This document shows, piece by piece, positions 26,371-36,150 of a stretch of 64,000 nucleotides of DNA. The translations under genes and the position numbers were made by a program. The notes beneath the pieces were generated by a model that was not told where the DNA came from, searched no databases, and saw nothing but the letters and a program-made list of their open reading frames with translations. The DNA comes from Arthrobacter psychrochitiniphilus. Its GTDB lineage: Bacteria; Actinomycetota; Actinomycetes; Actinomycetales; Micrococcaceae. The DNA is taken from contig NZ_QHLZ01000001.1 in the NCBI RefSeq assembly GCF_003185915.1, positions 682,001 through 746,000 on the forward strand, given 5' to 3'. The first letter of the stretch is position 1; every line of letters starts with the position of its first letter.

Positions 26371-26432
26371 CGGAGGCCGTAGTTAAGATTGGAGGCCGGT
26401 GCACCGGCCTCCAATCTTAACTACGACCTCCG
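26371..26432. repeat. Long inverted repeat, hairpin family A copy 2
   Basis: Thirty-base arms 26371-26400 and 26403-26432 pair with one mismatch around two bases. The inner stem and a GTAGTTA block match the repeat at 7418-7477, and where the sequences differ both arms have changed together. It lies between the convergent rhodanese and DUF4253 genes. The rest of the gap (26317-26641) shows nothing else I can support. Confidence 0.8.
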
Positions 26433-26641
26433 CTGCGTCATCCCGCCCGTCCGGTCTACAACGAAGCACTCGAGTGCGCTCTGGATGAGGGCCCCCAGTT
26501 GCCCGAGCTGGCACTCCTAGTGCAGGAACCACCCCCAACTCCACGCTGTGGCGCCGGCCAACGCCGCAGCGACGACCGAATAGCCCAAACACGGCAACAC
26601 GCTTGCCAGCTTCCGGCTTCCCGCTTCCTATCACCCGGCCG

Positions 26642-27571
26642 TCAGTCCCACCAGAAATCCCATACGGGGGCGTTGATCAGTCTCTTTGCGTAGTCGTCGC
26701 GGCTGGTGGGTGGCTCCCAACTTTGGGAGCCAAAGTTGTCTACACACAGAAGGTAGTGCTCCTCCATCAGCACCGTCGCGTCAGCAAGAGTGGTTGGCGG
26801 CCGAGCAACCCGCAACGCCAGGGTGGTTGGCCCCAGTTGATACAGCACTGCCCCAAACCGTTCCTCCCACGACCGGAGCACGGCGGAGATCTCGTGTCCC
26901 CCGAGTGAGTAGTTGCCCGGCCCTGCCCATCCCACCAATTGCGGCACGTCCGCAGGCCGCATCGCAGGAACCAGCAACAGCCCCGCCTGCGGGCTGGCAC
27001 AGCCGGGGTTCCAATTGCTCCACCCCGCAAGCGGGACCTTTTCCACATTGTTCGTCAGTATTTTTCCCACCGGCACCCCGGGGAAAGGCGGACGGTTCTC
27101 GGGCAGCGGTTCGCCAGTTTCCCGGGCAACCACGGCCCTCCCATCCCAGCAATCCTGCAGCACGTTGGCTGCTTCGTCCTTGTGGGTGCGGCTCCGGGGC
27201 CAGCTCCTTTTGATGATCCGCGGCTCGGCACAGCGGTTGCCGGGACCTCCCACCACCGGCCACAGCCCGGTCTGTGAAAACGCACGTGCAAGGCCCACCC
27301 ACGAAACCAACGTGCTGTCCCAATCCGTGTCGCTGTACCAGCCAATGTGCGGCAGCAGGGCGCTCACGCCCTTACTGCCATCACAGCGGGTGTACTCATA
27401 TTGCTCGGGCCGAATGCTGGACCCGGCCGGCAGATGCACCCCACCGACTTGCGTCTCGCCATCAGGGGGAACACGGCCCGGGCGTTTGGCCCGGACCGCG
27501 ATATCAACGGTTTCCCACCAGGGCGAAGCACTGGAAGGGAAACCCCACAGATCATCGGCGAAATTATTCAT
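26642..27571 (-). CDS. DUF4253 domain protein
   Basis: A 309-residue cytoplasmic protein. The C-terminal half (from about residue 190) matches the DUF4253 pattern: 'LLVPAMRPADVPQLVGW', then 'ISAVLRSWEERFGAVLYQLG' and 'ALRVARPPTT'. The N-terminal half contains several tryptophans and no known domain. DUF4253 has no established function; proteins of this type are often found singly in actinobacteria. No signal or membrane segment is present. It faces away from sucCD and shares no operon. Confidence 0.75.
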   Translation of the reverse strand: MNNFADDLWGFPSSASPWWETVDIAVRAKRPGRVPPDGETQVGGVHLPAGSSIRPEQYEYTRCDGSKGVSALLPHIGWYSDTDWDSTLVSWVGLARAFSQTGLWPVVGGPGNRCAEPRIIKRSWPRSRTHKDEAANVLQDCWDGRAVVARETGEPLPENRPPFPGVPVGKILTNNVEKVPLAGWSNWNPGCASPQAGLLLVPAMRPADVPQLVGWAGPGNYSLGGHEISAVLRSWEERFGAVLYQLGPTTLALRVARPPTTLADATVLMEEHYLLCVDNFGSQSWEPPTSRDDYAKRLINAPVWDFWWD

Positions 27572-27770
27572 GGCTCAATCGTTGCGAAACCGGCAGCCGC
27601 GAGCCACCCCCAAGCCTCAAAGTGTGCAGAACCTGTCCCCATGGCCCCCTGTGGAGGAACCCCTGTGCAGGAACCTCTGCAGGAGTAACCCTTGCACAAG
27701 GAACTCCAGCGCAGCGGCACGGGGAACAGCGCAACCTGGCGTCCGCCGTCGTTCATCCGATCAGGAAAAC

Positions 27771-27814
27771 AAAAAAGCGCGGCCACACCACCGAATCGGT
27801 GGAAATGGCCGCGC
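27771..27814 (-). terminator. Intrinsic terminator of sucCD
   Basis: On the minus strand GCGCGGCCA pairs with TGGCCGCGC (27806-27814 and 27777-27785), with an inner hairpin CCACCG-ATT-CGGTGG between, followed by six T. It ends the sucC-sucD operon about 45 bases past the sucD stop. Confidence 0.9.
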
Positions 27815-27858
27815 CTCTGAGCACAGAAGAACTGTCAGCGCCGAAGCGCCCAGAAGAA

Positions 27859-28761
27859 TTACAGAGCTGCGTAAACTTCGCGCAGCAGGGTTGCGGTTTC
27901 GGAAGGAGTCTTGCCGACCTTCACGCCGGCAGCCTCGAGGGCTTCCTTCTTGGCCTGAGCCGTGCCCGCGGAGCCGGAGACAATGGCGCCAGCGTGGCCC
28001 ATGGTCTTGCCCTCGGGTGCGGTGAAGCCAGCCACGTAGCCAACAACGGGCTTGGTGACATGAGCCTTGATGTATTCGGCTGCGCGCTCTTCAGCGTCGC
28101 CACCAATTTCACCGATCATCACAATAGCGAGAGTCTCGGGGTCGGCCTCGAACGCGGCAAGAGCGTCAATGTGCGTGGTGCCGATGACGGGGTCGCCACC
28201 AATGCCGATCGCGGTGGAGAAGCCCAGATCGCGCAGTTCGAACATCATCTGGTAGGTCAGGGTACCGGACTTGGAGACCAAGCCGATGGGGCCCTTCTGG
28301 GTGATGTTGTTCGGGGTGATGCCAACCAGTGCTTCACCGGGGGTGATGATGCCGGGGCAGTTCGGCCCGATGATGCGGGTGACCTGGTTGCCGTCAGCGT
28401 CAACCTTGGACTGAGCCAGTGCCCAGAACTCGGCGGAGTCCTGAACCGGCACGCCTTCGGTGATGACAACTACCAGCGGCACGCCGGCTTCAATAGCTTC
28501 AACAACGGCATCCTTGGTGAATGCCGGGGGGACGAACACGATGGAGACGTCTGCGCCGGTTTCGGCAACAGCTTCTGCAACGGTGCCGAACACGGGGAGT
28601 TCAACCTCGCCGTGAACAACCTTGGTGCCAGCCTTGCGTGCGTTGACGCCGCCAACAATCTGGGTGCCAGCCTTGAGCATCAGGGCGGTGTGCTTGGTGC
28701 CTTCGCCGCCGGTGATGCCCTGGACGATGACCTTGGAATCTTTATTCAAGAAGATAGACAT
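27859..28761 (-). CDS. sucD: Succinate-CoA ligase subunit alpha
   Basis: A 300-residue subunit of the TCA-cycle enzyme that converts succinyl-CoA to succinate with formation of ATP or GTP. The N-terminal CoA-binding fold ('[15 protein letters not shown]') is followed by the ligase domain, '[12 protein letters not shown]', and the phosphohistidine loop '[13 protein letters not shown]' near residue 245. Length is normal for the family. It follows sucC by 15 bases in one operon and ends in an intrinsic terminator. Confidence 0.97.
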   Translation of the reverse strand: MSIFLNKDSKVIVQGITGGEGTKHTALMLKAGTQIVGGVNARKAGTKVVHGEVELPVFGTVAEAVAETGADVSIVFVPPAFTKDAVVEAIEAGVPLVVVITEGVPVQDSAEFWALAQSKVDADGNQVTRIIGPNCPGIITPGEALVGITPNNITQKGPIGLVSKSGTLTYQMMFELRDLGFSTAIGIGGDPVIGTTHIDALAAFEADPETLAIVMIGEIGGDAEERAAEYIKAHVTKPVVGYVAGFTAPEGKTMGHAGAIVSGSAGTAQAKKEALEAAGVKVGKTPSETATLLREVYAAL

Positions 28762-28776
28762 AAGTTTTCTAAACCT

Positions 28777-29946
28777 CTACTTTGCAGCGTTGGCGAGCTC
28801 GGCAGCCTTGTCGGCGCCCTCGTCCATCGTGGCGGCCAGTGTGACCAACGGGTGGTTGGCTTCGTTGAGGATGCGGCGGCCTTCTTCAACATTGTTGCCG
28901 TCGAGACGGACAACGAGAGGCTTGTTCGCAGCCGAGCCGAGCTCGGCGAGTGCGCCAACAATGCCCTTGGCAACAGCGTCACACGCGGTGATGCCACCGA
29001 AGACGTTCACAAACACGCTCTTGACCTGGGGGTCATTGAGGATGACGTCCAAACCAGCGGCCATGACCTCTGCGGATGCTCCACCGCCAATGTCCAGGAA
29101 GTTGGCGGGCTTGACGTTGCCGTGGTTTTCACCAGCGTAAGCAACAACATCCAGCGTGGACATGACCAAGCCGGCACCGTTTCCGATGACACCCACTTCG
29201 CCGTCGAGCTTGACGTAGTTCAGGTTCGCAGCCTTGGCCTTGGCTTCCAGCGGGTCAGCAGCAGCTGCGTCCTCGAGGGCGGCGTGGTGCGGGTTGCGGA
29301 ATTCGGCGTTTTCATCGATGGAGACCTTGCCATCCAGCGCAACAATGTCACCAGCGCCGGTGCGAACCAGCGGGTTGACCTCAACCAAGGTGGCGTCTTC
29401 GTTCTTGAAAACGTCCCACAGCTTGATGATGACGGCGGCAACCTTCGGGGCCAGCTCGGCGTTGAAGCCTGCTGCGGCGACGATCTCGTCAGCTTTCGCG
29501 GCGTCGATGCCCACGGCGGGGTCCACCGCAACGCGTGCCAGAGCCTCGGGGCGTTCAACGGCTAGGACTTCGATCTCCACGCCGCCTTCCACCGAGCACA
29601 TGGCCAAGTAGTTGCGGTTGGCGCGGTCCAGCAGCACTGAGAAGTAGAACTCCTCGGCGATGTCTGCACCCTGGGCGATCATGACCGTGTTAACGGTGTG
29701 GCCCTTGATGTCCATGCCGAGAATGTCAGTGGCGTACGCGAATGCTTCGTCAGCATTCTTGGCAACCTTGACGCCGCCAGCCTTACCGCGGCCACCAACC
29801 TTTACCTGTGCCTTGACGACGGTGACGCCGCCAATCTTCTCGGCTGCTGCCCTTGCTTCTTCAGGGGTGTGCGCCACGATGCCGGCCAACACGGGAACGC
29901 CGTGAGCCTCAAACATGTCGCGCGCCTGGTATTCAAACAGGTCCAC
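28777..29946 (-). CDS. sucC: Succinate-CoA ligase subunit beta
   Basis: A 389-residue ATP-grasp subunit. '[18 protein letters not shown]' is the classic N-terminus, '[17 protein letters not shown]' binds nucleotide, and 'EVNPLVRT' and '[13 protein letters not shown]' are family landmarks. The GTG at 29946 is chosen because GAAGGA lies about nine bases upstream and family members begin exactly here; the open frame extends 20 codons further. It pairs with SucD to form the TCA-cycle enzyme. The 225 bases upstream contain no gene; the promoter is expected there. Confidence 0.97.
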   Translation of the reverse strand: MDLFEYQARDMFEAHGVPVLAGIVAHTPEEARAAAEKIGGVTVVKAQVKVGGRGKAGGVKVAKNADEAFAYATDILGMDIKGHTVNTVMIAQGADIAEEFYFSVLLDRANRNYLAMCSVEGGVEIEVLAVERPEALARVAVDPAVGIDAAKADEIVAAAGFNAELAPKVAAVIIKLWDVFKNEDATLVEVNPLVRTGAGDIVALDGKVSIDENAEFRNPHHAALEDAAAADPLEAKAKAANLNYVKLDGEVGVIGNGAGLVMSTLDVVAYAGENHGNVKPANFLDIGGGASAEVMAAGLDVILNDPQVKSVFVNVFGGITACDAVAKGIVGALAELGSAANKPLVVRLDGNNVEEGRRILNEANHPLVTLAATMDEGADKAAELANAAK

Positions 29947-30171
29947 GGGTTTGTGTCCTTCTACGTCGAAGTAGTGATTTTGTGGGGGCGTTGACCCCTT
30001 CCACACATTACAGTCTCACAGGGAAAGCACATATTTTGCGTCGTGACCACCGTTGCGAGCCGTTATTCGCCTCACAATCAGGGCCTTTGGACGCACGACG
30101 ACGGCATGTTCGGTAAGTTCTTCCGCTCACCCAGGGCGCACCTCGAGAATGTGCGGGTGAAACGGTAGGTG

Positions 30172-30894
30172 CTAGGAGGCAGTGGGGGTGGAGCTTGCCT
30201 GGGTGTCAGGCCCAAAGATTTCATATTTGCCGGAAGCTATGAAGAATCCAATCCCGTCTGCCAAGTTGGCGCAAGCCACGCCGTTATCCAAAGGAGCACA
30301 GCGGTATCCCTGCGATTCCATGGCCATGCCGGAGGCCAGAACAGGAATTGCGTCCATATCCGGGTTCGGTGTCCCGTCCACCCCGAAGGCGGCTTCCATG
30401 GCCGTGACCCCTGCCCGGCAGCCCCCATAGAGAGCCCGGTCCGGGAATAACAACGCGGTGCCACCTAGATAGCCGAGGTTGGTCCCGGCGCAGTTATCTG
30501 CAATATCCGCGGGGGCAGGCTGCGGGTAGCTGACCATGAGGCAGTTGGTCACAGGAATGATGGGGGCCGCCCCATTGGCCCTGTCACCATAGTTGTTGGG
30601 CTCCCACGGCTGGTTCAGATTCCCACCTTGAGAGGTGGTAAAGACGCAGGCTATGTTACGTGAATCGCTAATAAACTGTGGCAGTGCAGTACTTGTCACC
30701 CCGTCAGTGGGCTGCACAACGGGGGCAGCCTTGAGCCGTTCCAAGTAACTGGGCGGATCAGTGGGACCTGCATTCAAGGTGGGGACAGGGGGCGGATCCG
30801 GCACAGTGATGCTGCAGCCGGCGAGCACAGCTCCGGCAGCTGCTGCCAGTAAGAGGGCCGCAACGCGTGAAGCACGATGGAGGGATAAGACCAT
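30172..30894 (-). CDS. Secreted lipoprotein of unknown function
   Basis: About 240 residues with a lipoprotein signal peptide: a basic start, a hydrophobic Ala/Leu core and the lipobox 'VLAGC'. The mature part has four to six cysteines ('IACVFTTS', 'VTNCLM', 'DNCAGTN', 'YGGCRAG', 'GYRCAPLD', 'VACANLADG'), enough for disulfide bonds outside the membrane. No catalytic family recognised. The start at 30894 gives a compact signal peptide; a longer frame begins at 30930. Its 3' end faces sucC's promoter region. Confidence 0.7.
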   Translation of the reverse strand: MVLSLHRASRVAALLLAAAAGAVLAGCSITVPDPPPVPTLNAGPTDPPSYLERLKAAPVVQPTDGVTSTALPQFISDSRNIACVFTTSQGGNLNQPWEPNNYGDRANGAAPIIPVTNCLMVSYPQPAPADIADNCAGTNLGYLGGTALLFPDRALYGGCRAGVTAMEAAFGVDGTPNPDMDAIPVLASGMAMESQGYRCAPLDNGVACANLADGIGFFIASGKYEIFGPDTQASSTPTAS

Positions 30895-31054
30895 GGGATA
30901 AGTTTGCCGTATCCGGCACCGGCAGCCCAACCGGGTACCGGTTTCGCTTAGGCCCCCCGCGCAGACGCTGGCTATTTCTCCAACACTAAGACGTGCAATG
31001 AAAATAAGAAGCTGCTAGTTTGCAGTGCCGAGAGCTCCTGCATAATCTTTCAAC

Positions 31055-31666
31055 ATGTCTCAACTCATGAAATTCTCTGGCCTTACCCTTGCTCTTTCCC
31101 TTGCCTTGGTGGGGTGTTCAGCATCCTCGACAACTAAATCGTCGCAGCCCACACCAATCTCCGCGCAGACGCTGGAACGCTCAACGGCACCGGCAACTCC
31201 TGCAGCGGTTAAACCGGCGGCAGGCATCACGATCGAAGGAAAAGGCTACAGCTACGTTATTCCGCAAGGGTGGGCTGTTCCAGAAGACACGCCCGCTCCA
31301 GCGGGCATCGACACGTTTGCCGCAAATATGCGTGACACGGATGGTTTCGCCGACAACGTCAACGTGGTTCTTTCACCCGCTGGGGAAGTCCCTGCCGCAA
31401 TAGTCGAGTCTCAAGGAGCCAAGGAACTCGAAAACGTCGGAGCCAAGGACGTGAAGGTGCGTAATCGGACCACCATCGCAGGATCGGAGTCGGTCCATTT
31501 GTCGTCAGTGTTCCCCAATGACCAAGGTGACTACCAGACCGAGCAGTTCTATTTCAACTACAAGAAACAGACGTACATCCTCACGTTCTCCTTCAGCCCC
31601 ACCGTTTCGGAAGCAGACCGTTTGGACGTGTACTCCTCGGTGCAGGCAACCTGGTCCTGGACCTGA
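31055..31666 (+). CDS. Lipoprotein, PsbP/LpqN-like candidate
   Basis: A 203-residue lipoprotein with signal peptide and lipobox 'ALVGC' (Cys21), a Ser/Thr/Pro-rich linker to about residue 60, then a compact domain beginning 'YSYVIPQGWAVP' and ending 'YSSVQATWSW'. The pattern of a leading 'P-x-GW' and a closing 'i-x-s-v-x-x-t-W' resembles small PsbP/LpqN-like lipoproteins of actinobacteria, whose roles are poorly known. It is divergent from the other lipoprotein gene and converges on pcrA. Confidence 0.7.
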   Translation: MSQLMKFSGLTLALSLALVGCSASSTTKSSQPTPISAQTLERSTAPATPAAVKPAAGITIEGKGYSYVIPQGWAVPEDTPAPAGIDTFAANMRDTDGFADNVNVVLSPAGEVPAAIVESQGAKELENVGAKDVKVRNRTTIAGSESVHLSSVFPNDQGDYQTEQFYFNYKKQTYILTFSFSPTVSEADRLDVYSSVQATWSWT

Positions 31667-31678
31667 GCAACTCGCGCA

Positions 31679-31716
31679 CCGGCAGTCTAGCCGCATCGCA
31701 GTGGCGAGTCTGCCGG
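31679..31716. terminator. Possible hairpin between convergent genes
   Basis: CCGGCAG (31679-31685) and CTGCCGG (31710-31716) form a 7-bp stem, extendable inward by weaker pairs. Located between the lipoprotein gene and the pcrA 3' end; no T run, so terminator function is tentative. Confidence 0.35.
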
Positions 31717-31735
31717 GGCTAGTCCTCTTTGACTT

Positions 31736-34261
31736 CTAATCCTCTTTGACAAGAGGGGCATATCTGAGCAGTAGCCGCTTCTCCCCTATCTCAAAGCGCA
31801 CTTTGGCCACCATCTTGTCACCGGCACCACTGATTTCCAGCACCACGCCATTGCCAAATGCGGTGTGGTTGACTTTGTCTCCCACACTGACCGAGACGAC
31901 TTCCTTTTGTGGCTGCACACGCCCTGCCGCCGTGCGGGCAGAAATGCTCGGTGGCAGAACCCCTGAATCGCGGCCACCCACGGAGGTTCCTGCCCCCCAG
32001 GAGGACCCTGAATAGCGGCTGGTGCCAAAGTTTCCGGCCACCGGTGCCATGCGCGCAGTACCTTCACGCTTCCATTGGATAAGGTCCTCCGGGATTTCCT
32101 CAATGAACTGGCTGGCGGGGTTGTATTGGCTTTGACCCCACATGCTGCGCACTTCAGAGCGGGTGATGTACAGCCGTTTCCGGGCACGAGTCAGGCCCAC
32201 ATAGGCCAGCCGGCGTTCTTCGGCAAGTTCCTTGGGGTCCGTGGCAGAGCGTGAATGCGGGAACAACCCATGTTCTAGGCCCGTCAGGAACACCACCGGG
32301 AATTCCAGTCCCTTGGCGGTGTGCAACGTCATCAAGGTCACTACCCCCAACCGCTTGGCCTCGGCCACAGCCGCTGCCGCCTCCGCCTCGGAACCACCGG
32401 GCGCATCAGGAATTTGATCGGCGTCCGCCACCAGAGAGACCTGCTCAAGAAATTCTCCGAGGGTACCTTCTGGGTTGTCAGTGCTAAATTCCCGCACGAC
32501 GGCGACCAGCTCGGCCAGGTTTTCCACCCGCGACTCGTCCTGCGGATCAGTTGAGGTGCGCAGCGCTTCGAGGTAGCCGGTCTGTTCCAGTACCGCCTCT
32601 AGTGCAGTGGCAGGGGTGGAGGTTGAAGCGACTTCGCTCAAATCCCCCATCATCTTCGCAAAGGCGTTAACAGCGTTCAGCGACCGTGAGGCAATTCCGG
32701 GCGCCTCCTCGGCACGCGCCATGGCAACGGAGAAGGAGACTCTTTCCCTTTCGGCCAGGGCCGCTACGGCTCCTTCGGCCCGGTCCCCGATCCCGCGCTT
32801 GGGTTCGTTGAGAATCCTGCGCAAGTTAACGTCGTCGTCCGGGTTGACCAGGGCCCGCAGATAGGCGAGGGCGTCCTTGATCTCCTTGCGCTCATAAAAG
32901 CGCGTGCCGCCCACCACTCGGTAGGGCAGCCCCACCCGAACCAGGATGTCCTCAATGGCACGGGATTGGGCGTTGGTACGGTAGAAAATTGCCACATCGC
33001 CGGGACGCAGATCCGTCTCATCCTGGAGCCTGTCAATTTCCTTGGCGATGAAGCGGGCTTCTTCGTGTTCGGACTCGGCCACGTAGCCAATGATCTTTTC
33101 ACCGTCTCCCTCAGCCGTCCACAGGCGCTTTTCGCGCCGGTTGGGGTTGCGGGAAATCACGGCGTTGGCGGCGCTGAGAATATTTTGGGTGGAGCGGTAG
33201 TTCTGCTCCAACTTGATGGTGTCCGCGTTGGGATAGTCCTGTTCAAACTCCACAATATTGCGGATGTCAGCACCACGGAAGGCATAAATGGACTGGTCAG
33301 AATCACCCACAACCGTCAGTTGGGCTGGGGCAATGCCAGCGGGACCGCCGTCGTCAGGGCCAACAATTTCACGGACCAACGCATATTGGGCGTGGTTGGT
33401 GTCCTGGTACTCGTCCACCAAAACGTGGCGGAAACGCCGCCGGTAATATTCGGCAACGCCGGGGAAGGCACGGAACATGTACACGGTCTGAGCAATCAGA
33501 TCGTCAAAGTCCATGGCGTTGGCCTGGCGCAGGCGTGAGGCATAGCCCTTGTAGACCTCGGCAACGGCGGCGGCGAAAGGCTCGTTGAAGTTGGTGCTGA
33601 GCGCGTTCTCTTCTTCATCGATGAGATCGTTTTTCAGAGCCGAAATCTTATGCATGATGGCTTTGGGTGCGAACTTCTTGGGATCCAGATCCAGCCCCTT
33701 GGTCACCAAGGTGATCAAGCGCAGTGAATCGGCGGAGTCATAGATGGAGAAATTCGAGTTCAGCCCAATGACCTTGGCCTCGCGCCGCAAAATCCGCACG
33801 CACGAGGAGTGGAACGTGGAAATCCACATGCTCTTCGCGGCATCACCGATCAGCGCCTCAATGCGTTCACGCATTTCCGCTGCAGCCTTGTTCGTGAACG
33901 TGATGGCCAGGATCTGACCCGGATGCGCCTGGCCCGTGGCCAGCAAGTAAGCAATGCGGTGGCTGAGCACACGCGTTTTTCCCGAGCCCGCCCCGGCAAC
34001 TATGAGCAGCGGACCGCCGGTGTGGATCACGGCGGCTTCCTGCTGCGGGTTCATACCTTGCAGCAGTTCATCTGGATCAGGCCACTGCCGTGGCGCGACG
34101 GCTTCCTGATGTTCCCAGGCCGGGCCGGTGCCTGCTCCCGCGAACTCCGGCATGTCAGCGCCGGGGTCTTCCTGCTCAAAGGGCGCCCACGCAGGGAGGC
34201 CAGCGCCTGGGCTACGCGTCGGCTTGGGCTTTTGGGGGTAAGGGTCAAACAACATATCCAT
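31736..34261 (-). CDS. pcrA: ATP-dependent DNA helicase PcrA/UvrD
   Basis: An 841-residue SF1A helicase that unwinds DNA 3' to 5' in repair and displaces RecA. All helicase motifs are visible in order: 'GAGSGKTRVL' (I), 'AITFTNKAA' (Ia), 'VDEYQDTN' (II), 'VVGDSDQSIYAFRGAD' (III), 'LEQNYRST' (IV), 'TLHTAKGLEFPVVF' (V) and 'RRLAYVGLTRARKRLY' (VI). The C-terminal 60 residues ('VGDKVNHTAFGNGVV') are the Tudor-like domain that binds RNA polymerase in PcrA. An ATG at 34261 is chosen because the family begins 'MDxLFD'; the frame is open to 34348. A 17-bp duplication of the last codons follows the stop. Confidence 0.95.
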   Translation of the reverse strand: MDMLFDPYPQKPKPTRSPGAGLPAWAPFEQEDPGADMPEFAGAGTGPAWEHQEAVAPRQWPDPDELLQGMNPQQEAAVIHTGGPLLIVAGAGSGKTRVLSHRIAYLLATGQAHPGQILAITFTNKAAAEMRERIEALIGDAAKSMWISTFHSSCVRILRREAKVIGLNSNFSIYDSADSLRLITLVTKGLDLDPKKFAPKAIMHKISALKNDLIDEEENALSTNFNEPFAAAVAEVYKGYASRLRQANAMDFDDLIAQTVYMFRAFPGVAEYYRRRFRHVLVDEYQDTNHAQYALVREIVGPDDGGPAGIAPAQLTVVGDSDQSIYAFRGADIRNIVEFEQDYPNADTIKLEQNYRSTQNILSAANAVISRNPNRREKRLWTAEGDGEKIIGYVAESEHEEARFIAKEIDRLQDETDLRPGDVAIFYRTNAQSRAIEDILVRVGLPYRVVGGTRFYERKEIKDALAYLRALVNPDDDVNLRRILNEPKRGIGDRAEGAVAALAERERVSFSVAMARAEEAPGIASRSLNAVNAFAKMMGDLSEVASTSTPATALEAVLEQTGYLEALRTSTDPQDESRVENLAELVAVVREFSTDNPEGTLGEFLEQVSLVADADQIPDAPGGSEAEAAAAVAEAKRLGVVTLMTLHTAKGLEFPVVFLTGLEHGLFPHSRSATDPKELAEERRLAYVGLTRARKRLYITRSEVRSMWGQSQYNPASQFIEEIPEDLIQWKREGTARMAPVAGNFGTSRYSGSSWGAGTSVGGRDSGVLPPSISARTAAGRVQPQKEVVSVSVGDKVNHTAFGNGVVLEISGAGDKMVAKVRFEIGEKRLLLRYAPLVKED

Positions 34262-34417
34262 GGTGCCATCTAGTCTAGTTGGCCCCACTGACAATCCCCT
34301 GCACACCCGAAAAAAGCAGTGGGTGCTGGGGTGCGCGGTGGGGCTCATGTGCGCTTAGACGGGTAGCGGGGCGTTTCGGCCTCAGGCGGGGCGGGGCTCA
34401 AGTGCGCCTAACCGGAC

Positions 34418-35299
34418 TCAGTGCGCGATGGCTCCGCCTTGCAGCGCCTGGGAAAGTTCGGCCACCGGCCCCGGCGGACCTGCAACGAACCAGTCCAGCC
34501 CATTGACCCGCACCACGGCTGTGGCCCCACCGGCGGCTTCAACGATGCCTTTGCCGGGGAGCCAGTCCCAGGGCGGGACGCTGTGCTGGAACCACACACC
34601 CAACTCTCCCTGGGCCACCCGGGCCAGATCGCAGGAGCCAGCACCCAACATGCGCAATGTTGCGGGCAGTTCTGCGGCGCGCTGCCACGGCACGGCTGCC
34701 CGGGGCTGCGCCAACCAACTGGGGTGGATGTAGGTTGCGGCGGACAACTCTGCCAGGCTCGCCTGCGGATCCAGGACTATTCTCTCCCCATTCAACGACG
34801 TCTCTACAGTGGTCCCGCCCAGCCACAACTTGTTTTCCTCGTGCTGGAACACACCCCCCAGCAGCACCTCCGCAGTGGTGAGCGGGTCCGGCGTCGAACT
34901 TTCAGGGTGGCAATCAGCAGGGGAACCAGCGGGCGAGATGAGGTCCGGGAGCACCAAGGCCAGCGCCGTGCACCAATAGGAGGAGCCGCTGGCGAAGTTA
35001 TACGTGCCATCCACGGGGTCAATAACCCAGCAGCGTCCGGAACTGCCAACATGTCCGGCGCCTTCCTCGCCCACAATCGAATCGTCGGCTCGGGCGGCGC
35101 GCAGGGCGTTGAAGATGTGATTCTCGGCAGCGAGATCCGCGGCCGTGGCAAAGTTGGAAATCTCGCCCTTGCACAGCATCCCGGCCCGCAGCTCGGTGCG
35201 TCCTTGCGCGCGGATGGAGAAAGCCAAGGACGCGGCCTCACGGAGGATTTTCGCCGCCAATTCGCTGTCGCTGAGCGCGGAGCTCTCAAGAAGTGCCAT
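34418..35299 (-). CDS. Inositol-monophosphatase-family phosphatase (possibly histidinol-phosphatase)
   Basis: A 293-residue metal-dependent phosphatase. 'GEEGAGH' near residue 77 and 'WVIDPVDGTYNF' near 94 are the metal-binding motifs; 'PPWDWLPGKGIVEAAGG' near 245 is the C-terminal motif, with Pro in place of the common Ala after 'WDW'. Family members hydrolyse inositol phosphates, histidinol phosphate (HisN, used by actinobacteria), 3'-phosphoadenosine phosphate or fructose bisphosphate; sequence does not choose between them. Divergent from the small membrane protein at 35332. Confidence 0.82.
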   Translation of the reverse strand: MALLESSALSDSELAAKILREAASLAFSIRAQGRTELRAGMLCKGEISNFATAADLAAENHIFNALRAARADDSIVGEEGAGHVGSSGRCWVIDPVDGTYNFASGSSYWCTALALVLPDLISPAGSPADCHPESSTPDPLTTAEVLLGGVFQHEENKLWLGGTTVETSLNGERIVLDPQASLAELSAATYIHPSWLAQPRAAVPWQRAAELPATLRMLGAGSCDLARVAQGELGVWFQHSVPPWDWLPGKGIVEAAGGATAVVRVNGLDWFVAGPPGPVAELSQALQGGAIAH

Positions 35300-35331
35300 G
35301 GGGCAAGCCTAATCTAGGCGATAATGACATC

Positions 35332-35958
35332 ATGGCTAAAACTCCCGCCCAGCGTGCTGCCAAGCATGGCACGGCTGCTACCCCTTCCACCGTACCGGTC
35401 ATCAACAACAGCACCAGACGGACTCCGCAAAAAGCGCAGGGAAACGTCAATCTGTTCCTGATTGCCAGTTCCGTGGCCAGCTTGTTCCTGTTTGCCTACT
35501 TCCATCTGTTGACGCTGAACCAGATGAAGGACCTCTCCGGTGGACTGGCCATGCCGCAGTCCTTTGTGTTCGGTTTTGACATGGCCCATGTTGAGGCGTT
35601 GCGCCTTGCCATGGACGCCGATGCCCTGGGACAACTGAACTATGTTGGCAAAACTGCCGGAACCTTGTTCCCGCTGCTGTTCGCCATCACAGCGCTGACC
35701 ATGATCGCCTCGAATGTGGCCAAGCGCCCGCTGCGGTGGGCACTCTGGGTGCTGCCGTTGGCTTTTGCCGCGATTTCCTTGTGGGCCAATGCCGCTGTGG
35801 ATTCAATGATGGCCGCCCAGAAACTCGATCCAGGAGCCGTCACGCTGGCTTCGGGACTGGTCACGGCGTCATGGATGCTGCTCATTGCAACGCTTCTCGC
35901 CATTGGCCTGGCATTGTTCCTGGGACGCAAGAAAAAAGTCACTCCGGCCGCCAGCTGA
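35332..35958 (+). CDS. Four-helix integral membrane protein
   Basis: A 208-residue protein with a basic, Thr-rich N-terminal tail of about 38 residues and four hydrophobic helices (around 40-58, 100-120, 128-150 and 170-193), then 'GRKKKVTPAAS'. The start at 35332 is chosen over the frame opening at 35293, which would overlap the divergent gene's start. No catalytic residues or family motif recognised; widely distributed homologues would be annotated as hypothetical. It lies just before a tRNA gene. Confidence 0.7.
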   Translation: MAKTPAQRAAKHGTAATPSTVPVINNSTRRTPQKAQGNVNLFLIASSVASLFLFAYFHLLTLNQMKDLSGGLAMPQSFVFGFDMAHVEALRLAMDADALGQLNYVGKTAGTLFPLLFAITALTMIASNVAKRPLRWALWVLPLAFAAISLWANAAVDSMMAAQKLDPGAVTLASGLVTASWMLLIATLLAIGLALFLGRKKKVTPAAS

Positions 35959-36007
35959 ACACCGCCGTTTTTTGCTTGACTACCTGTTCCGCTAGGCTTG
36001 GGGACGC

Positions 36008-36079
36008 GCCTCTGTAGTCCAATGGATAAGACAGCCCTCTCCTAAAGGGCAGATCCGGGTTCGATCCCCGGCGGGGGCA
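36008..36079 (+). tRNA. tRNA-Arg (anticodon CCT)
   Basis: Folds as a full cloverleaf: acceptor stem GCCTCTG with CGGGGGC, anticodon stem GCCCT/AGGGC around the loop CTCCTAA (anticodon CCT, reading AGG), a 4-base variable loop, and T stem CCGGG/CCCGG around TTCGATC. CCA is not encoded. AGG is a rare arginine codon in high-GC actinobacteria, so a single copy is expected. Confidence 0.95.
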
Positions 36080-36150
36080 CTTTTCATGCCCGCACGCAGC
36101 GCGGCGGTGCCGGTCATTTTGCGGTGGAGTTCCAGAAAGTGAGAGGGGAA

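Noticed and set aside
27274..29565. Plus-strand open frame of 763 codons over sucCD
   Set aside because: It is the antisense shadow of two unmistakable genes, its protein is low-complexity Gly/Asp/His-rich and resembles nothing.
34421..35317. Plus-strand open frame of 298 codons opposite the inositol-phosphatase-family gene
   Set aside because: The minus-strand protein has the DPVDGT metal motif; the plus-strand frame has no recognisable domain or ribosome-binding site.
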